A DNA stretch of 64,000 nucleotides from Paralvinella palmiformis (Eukaryota > Annelida > Polychaeta > Terebellida > Alvinellidae). The translations under genes and the position numbers were made by a program. Location of the stretch: the NCBI GenBank assembly GCA_025642065.1, contig JAODUP010001489.1:31166-95165 (forward strand), given 5' to 3'. How positions within the stretch are numbered: position 1 is the first letter of the stretch; every line of letters starts with the position of its first letter. Shown here one piece after another: positions 23,400 through 64,000 of the stretch. The notes below the pieces were generated by a model. The model searched no databases and was not told the DNA's origin. It saw only the letters and a list, made by a program, of their open reading frames with translations.

Positions 23400-23790
23400 C
23401 TCACAGTGGATGGTTGCTCTGCTCACTGGCTCAACTTGTTGGGTCCAAGACCTCACTACACAGTCCGCCATGAAGCACATTGTGGAAGTGCAAAAGTACT
23501 TTCAAAACCATCACAGGCCATGCATGTGCTTGGCTTACTGAATGCTTATAATGTCGCAAACCACGGCTTCCCGGTGAAACGAGGTGGAAATGGAAGCTTA
23601 CCTGTCTTGACAGCTACACCATCAACCGACCGAGCTACATGAAAATAGTACGGGACCACTAAGATGAAATCGACCAAAACAGGCTGCAGTATGTGACAAG
23701 AGGCAGTCAATTCTGTTAACCAAACAAAGCTCCAGTCGTCGCCACTCAAAGCCATCTTCTTCAAACGCTCCAAGTAAGAAATTTTCCCGG
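23400..23790 (+). pseudogene. hAT-type transposase fragment
   Basis: The plus strand reads DGCSAHWLNLLG, then in shifted frames HIVEVQKYFQNHHRP and RWKSQLTCLDSYTINRPSY (loosely, across frameshifts). This pattern (C.aH.lnLl, later TRW.s....l) belongs to hAT transposases of the zinc-finger-associated group. Several frameshifts show it is dead. It could belong to the same family as the fragment at 2905-3164. Confidence 0.6.
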
Positions 23791-24254
23791 GTCGTCTCAC
23801 GACCTACAACGGCTACAAGCTACAGCCAGAATACCAAGGAGCCAAGCTATCAGTTACTAAAACATAAATAGTTCATGGGTTTTGGGTGTCAAAAAATCCA
23901 GTCTTCATTTGCCGAACTGATCACATTCTAGGCCAAATTAATCTACGCCATAACACAAGGCATTTTTACCGAGGCTGCACTCAGGATGAAGGAATGTTGA
24001 ATATGAAAATTCAGTATGTTAAAAAGTCTTTAGTTAATTGTACATTGGAGATCAATTACAATTAAGTTAAGTTTTTAAAAAGGAAATTATTAATCCAAAA
24101 TTGATCAATTCAGTTGCATGGTTCAAGTTATTTTATATCAGGGTAACTACAGAAAAGGTATTCTCCTGCAGAGTGACTGTAATGCTTTCGCATCTGGAAT
24201 CCCCTTTCATTGTGTTCATGTAAACATATCTTTGTTTTGTATGTGTACACAGGG

Positions 24255-24288
<34 letters not shown>

Positions 24289-25189
24289 TGTGTGTGAATC
24301 TTAATGCCAGCAGTTAGGGGTCTGGAAGGTGTTGTACCGTATTTACTGACACGACCAATATCATCACTACCGAGGGCTAGCTATTAGGAATATACCCTAC
24401 ACATTAATGGCCCGGCATTTTACACTCATATGGTAATGTAATTATATACTAAATGTCATATATAGTCCACACGTTGAAGTCAGCTTAGAAAAGGTGGAGT
24501 ATTTCTACTGCCTTGGATTTAGGAAATCATCTCAGCAGGAGTCATTCATGTGACACAAATTAATTAGCATATCTGGATAAAAAATATATAAACTAGAGAA
24601 TCACTTTTCCTGAAGTTTGCACATTATTTAAACTGTAAATTGTAGACAAGATATATGTTGTATCACAGGTATACACAATTTGAATATGTACGTAATTTGA
24701 CTCTTCCATATGCATCTATAGGAAAATCAAAAAAAAATTTATATCATATTACATAAGCTTGAAAGCCACCCTCCACGCAGACTTTAAAGCTTGCTACTGC
24801 GAGTGTTACTTGGGAATTCAGCTCATATAACTAAGGATTTAGTATAATAAAAAAACATGGTCTCAATCATAGTTTAACAAATGTCATATTCACCACCTTT
24901 TAAGACTCCTTCATCAAAATATTTGTGAACCCACGGATAATCACACACACATTTGCTTTTATTTATATAGATGTAGTTTTTTCTTAGCAGTATATATTTT
25001 TTATTTTATAATGTTTATCCATGATTGGCTTGAAATTATAAGGGAGCCTTGGAAACAATGTGTGATTCTATCCTTATATCTTCTTCATTTTTACACAAGC
25101 AATTAGAACACAAACACATATTCACACACAGAGAGAGGAAGAGAGAGAGTGAGTGCTAACACCTAACGTGCATGTAAGTGTCTAAGAAT
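23791..25189. other. Intergenic, AT-rich
   Basis: Apart from the TC/TG repeat and a short GA-rich run near 25130-25150 nothing is recognised here. Confidence 0.4.
24250..24296. repeat. (TC)n(TG)n compound microsatellite
   Basis: A TC run passes directly into a TG run. Confidence 0.95.
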
Positions 25190-26306
25190 TTTATTGATGT
25201 ATAAACTATACAAAAAATATTAATAACATCCAACAATTAAGATGAATCTTTCGATAAATCACAATATATTAGTACACAAAAACAGTGTTAAACATCTAGC
25301 TTCAAATCTCGTCATTATCTTTATAAACATATGTTACTTTGTCACAGATTACATTTACTTAGTCATCATATTTTTAACCAATATGTAGTCTCATCAAAAC
25401 AGCTAAAATATATTGGACAGTAGAGAAACGAGTGTAAAATGATAACCCATGGCAACAACATTGTATTCAATTATTTCTAACAACTACTGTGGCTATTATA
25501 ATTAGTAGAATTAGTTTTGTTTAATGGAAACAAAATCATAAACCTAGAAGTGTATAATATACTTATCTGATTACTTTCTATCAACAGATGACAAACATCC
25601 TTATTGTGATGTACCAATATATTAATTTTCCATACACAGCTTTCATTCAGTCCTTTTTGAGAAAAAACTCTAGAAGCACATTTTGAACCTGATGGCTAAC
25701 ATATATATTATCAGTAACAAGAGCCTTAAATAATGCTAATATGAATCTAACTAATGTGCTAATTTATTTCACATTAATAACCCCTTGAAAAATATAAATT
25801 CGCATATAGACAGCCTTCAAAATGAATACATAATTTATGCAGCCTATAACAATACATAAATTTATAATTACCTTGGGGTTCTACAAAACTACTAACATGT
25901 GTTTACAACAGAAATATTTACAGATAACGTTTCTTCTATGTACATGATATAATAATAATAATAATGCAGTTCCTACACAAAAATGATCAATTTGGTTTTG
26001 TCGCTTTAATAAAGTGTATCATTATCAAGTTTATGAGGTAATCTGACTGAATGGAAAGAATATAAATGAAGTATGATGATATCTATTAGTTTATCAATCC
26101 ATTACTCTCTAGTTGATACGACGTATTGTGTGATAGTACTACTCAGTGGGAGTAAAATGAATGGCATAAACCGTTCAAACATTTTATCCTGAATGCTGTT
26201 GACCCATAACAGCACTTGCATGACTTAATGCACCATTTCTCTTGACTTACATCGATTAGTCACATGAATTCTGGATGCCCTCAAATGTACTAGATTCTGA
26301 AAACAC
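25190..26306 (-). other. Probable 3' untranslated region and downstream flank
   Basis: This follows the stop codon of the PAN/vWA gene. Minus-strand poly(A) signal candidates are ATTAAA at 26010-26005 and AATAAA at 25768-25763 and 25195-25190. Which is used cannot be told from sequence alone. Confidence 0.35.
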
Positions 26307-63815
<37,509 letters not shown>

Positions 63816-63873
63816 CTGAAAAGACAAATGGTAATTATATTAAAAAGATGTATAACTATATATAACTTTTTTT

Positions 63874-63879
<6 letters not shown>

Positions 63880-63919
<40 letters not shown>
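63880..63919. repeat. (TA)n microsatellite
   Basis: Pure TA run at the right edge. Confidence 0.95.
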
Positions 63920-63922
<3 letters not shown>

Positions 63923-64000
63923 TGTAATAATTCAATTTACCATGATAATTATAAACTGTAATTAGATGGAAGCTACTGGTATGTTAGTTTCATTAGCAAG

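Noticed and set aside
24250..24296. CRISPR-like array or other prokaryotic repeat
   Set aside because: Only simple microsatellites; no spaced direct repeats, and the window is eukaryotic.

Overview
This is an AT-rich animal nuclear DNA window. Spliced genes, several non-LTR (LINE) families, a Ty3/Gypsy LTR element, a Penelope-like element, hAT fragments, tRNA-derived SINEs and many (TA)n/(CA)n microsatellites together point to an invertebrate metazoan. A mollusc or other lophotrochozoan is my best guess, but nothing seen fixes the phylum. Nothing looks prokaryotic.

Left edge (1-1.6 kb): on the minus strand lie two exons of a CCDC74-like coiled-coil gene, with a possible first coding exon at 1441-1504. 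Just upstream are two CTCF-like motifs.

1.9-24 kb is a transposon graveyard. It holds a tRNA-like relic; a hAT C-terminal fragment; a SINE; a broken Gypsy element (about 4.04-8.21 kb, with a 46 bp 5' LTR remnant and a 3' LTR); a LINE RT fragment; a CR1-like LINE (about 10.4-14.0 kb, minus) with PHD-finger ORF1; an L2-like LINE (about 15.5-18.1 kb, plus) carrying a nested SINE with a 14 bp target-site duplication; a second minus-strand LINE (about 18.4-22.5 kb); another SINE; and a hAT fragment.

26.3-64 kb (minus strand) is dominated by the 3' part of one large multi-exon gene whose 5' end lies beyond 64000. I traced about 31 exons by splice signals and reading frame, giving roughly 1,660 residues. 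They encode 11 PAN/Apple-like cysteine domains, each in a single exon, separated by Ser/Thr-rich mucin-like linkers (exons of 18-273 nt), and a C-terminal von Willebrand factor A domain with a complete MIDAS site split over three exons. Every internal exon boundary upstream of the vWA is phase 1, so each exon can be duplicated or skipped without shifting the frame. Between 38.7 and 49.1 kb a PAN exon + intron + Ser/Thr exon + intron cassette is amplified; two copies (offset 2,057 bp) are nearly identical, so the array is very young. A large secreted, heavily O-glycosylated adhesive or mucus-type matrix protein is the most natural reading; the function is inferred.

The gene's introns host further elements: a Penelope-like element with GIY-YIG endonuclease, a probable terminal-inverted-repeat element, SINEs, a LINE 3' fragment, several perfect or near-perfect palindromes and long TA tracts. 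Best candidates for something undescribed: the phase 1 PAN/mucin exon array, its mosaic copies, the paired cysteine loss in one PAN, and a 1 bp insertion compensated by a downstream in-frame acceptor.
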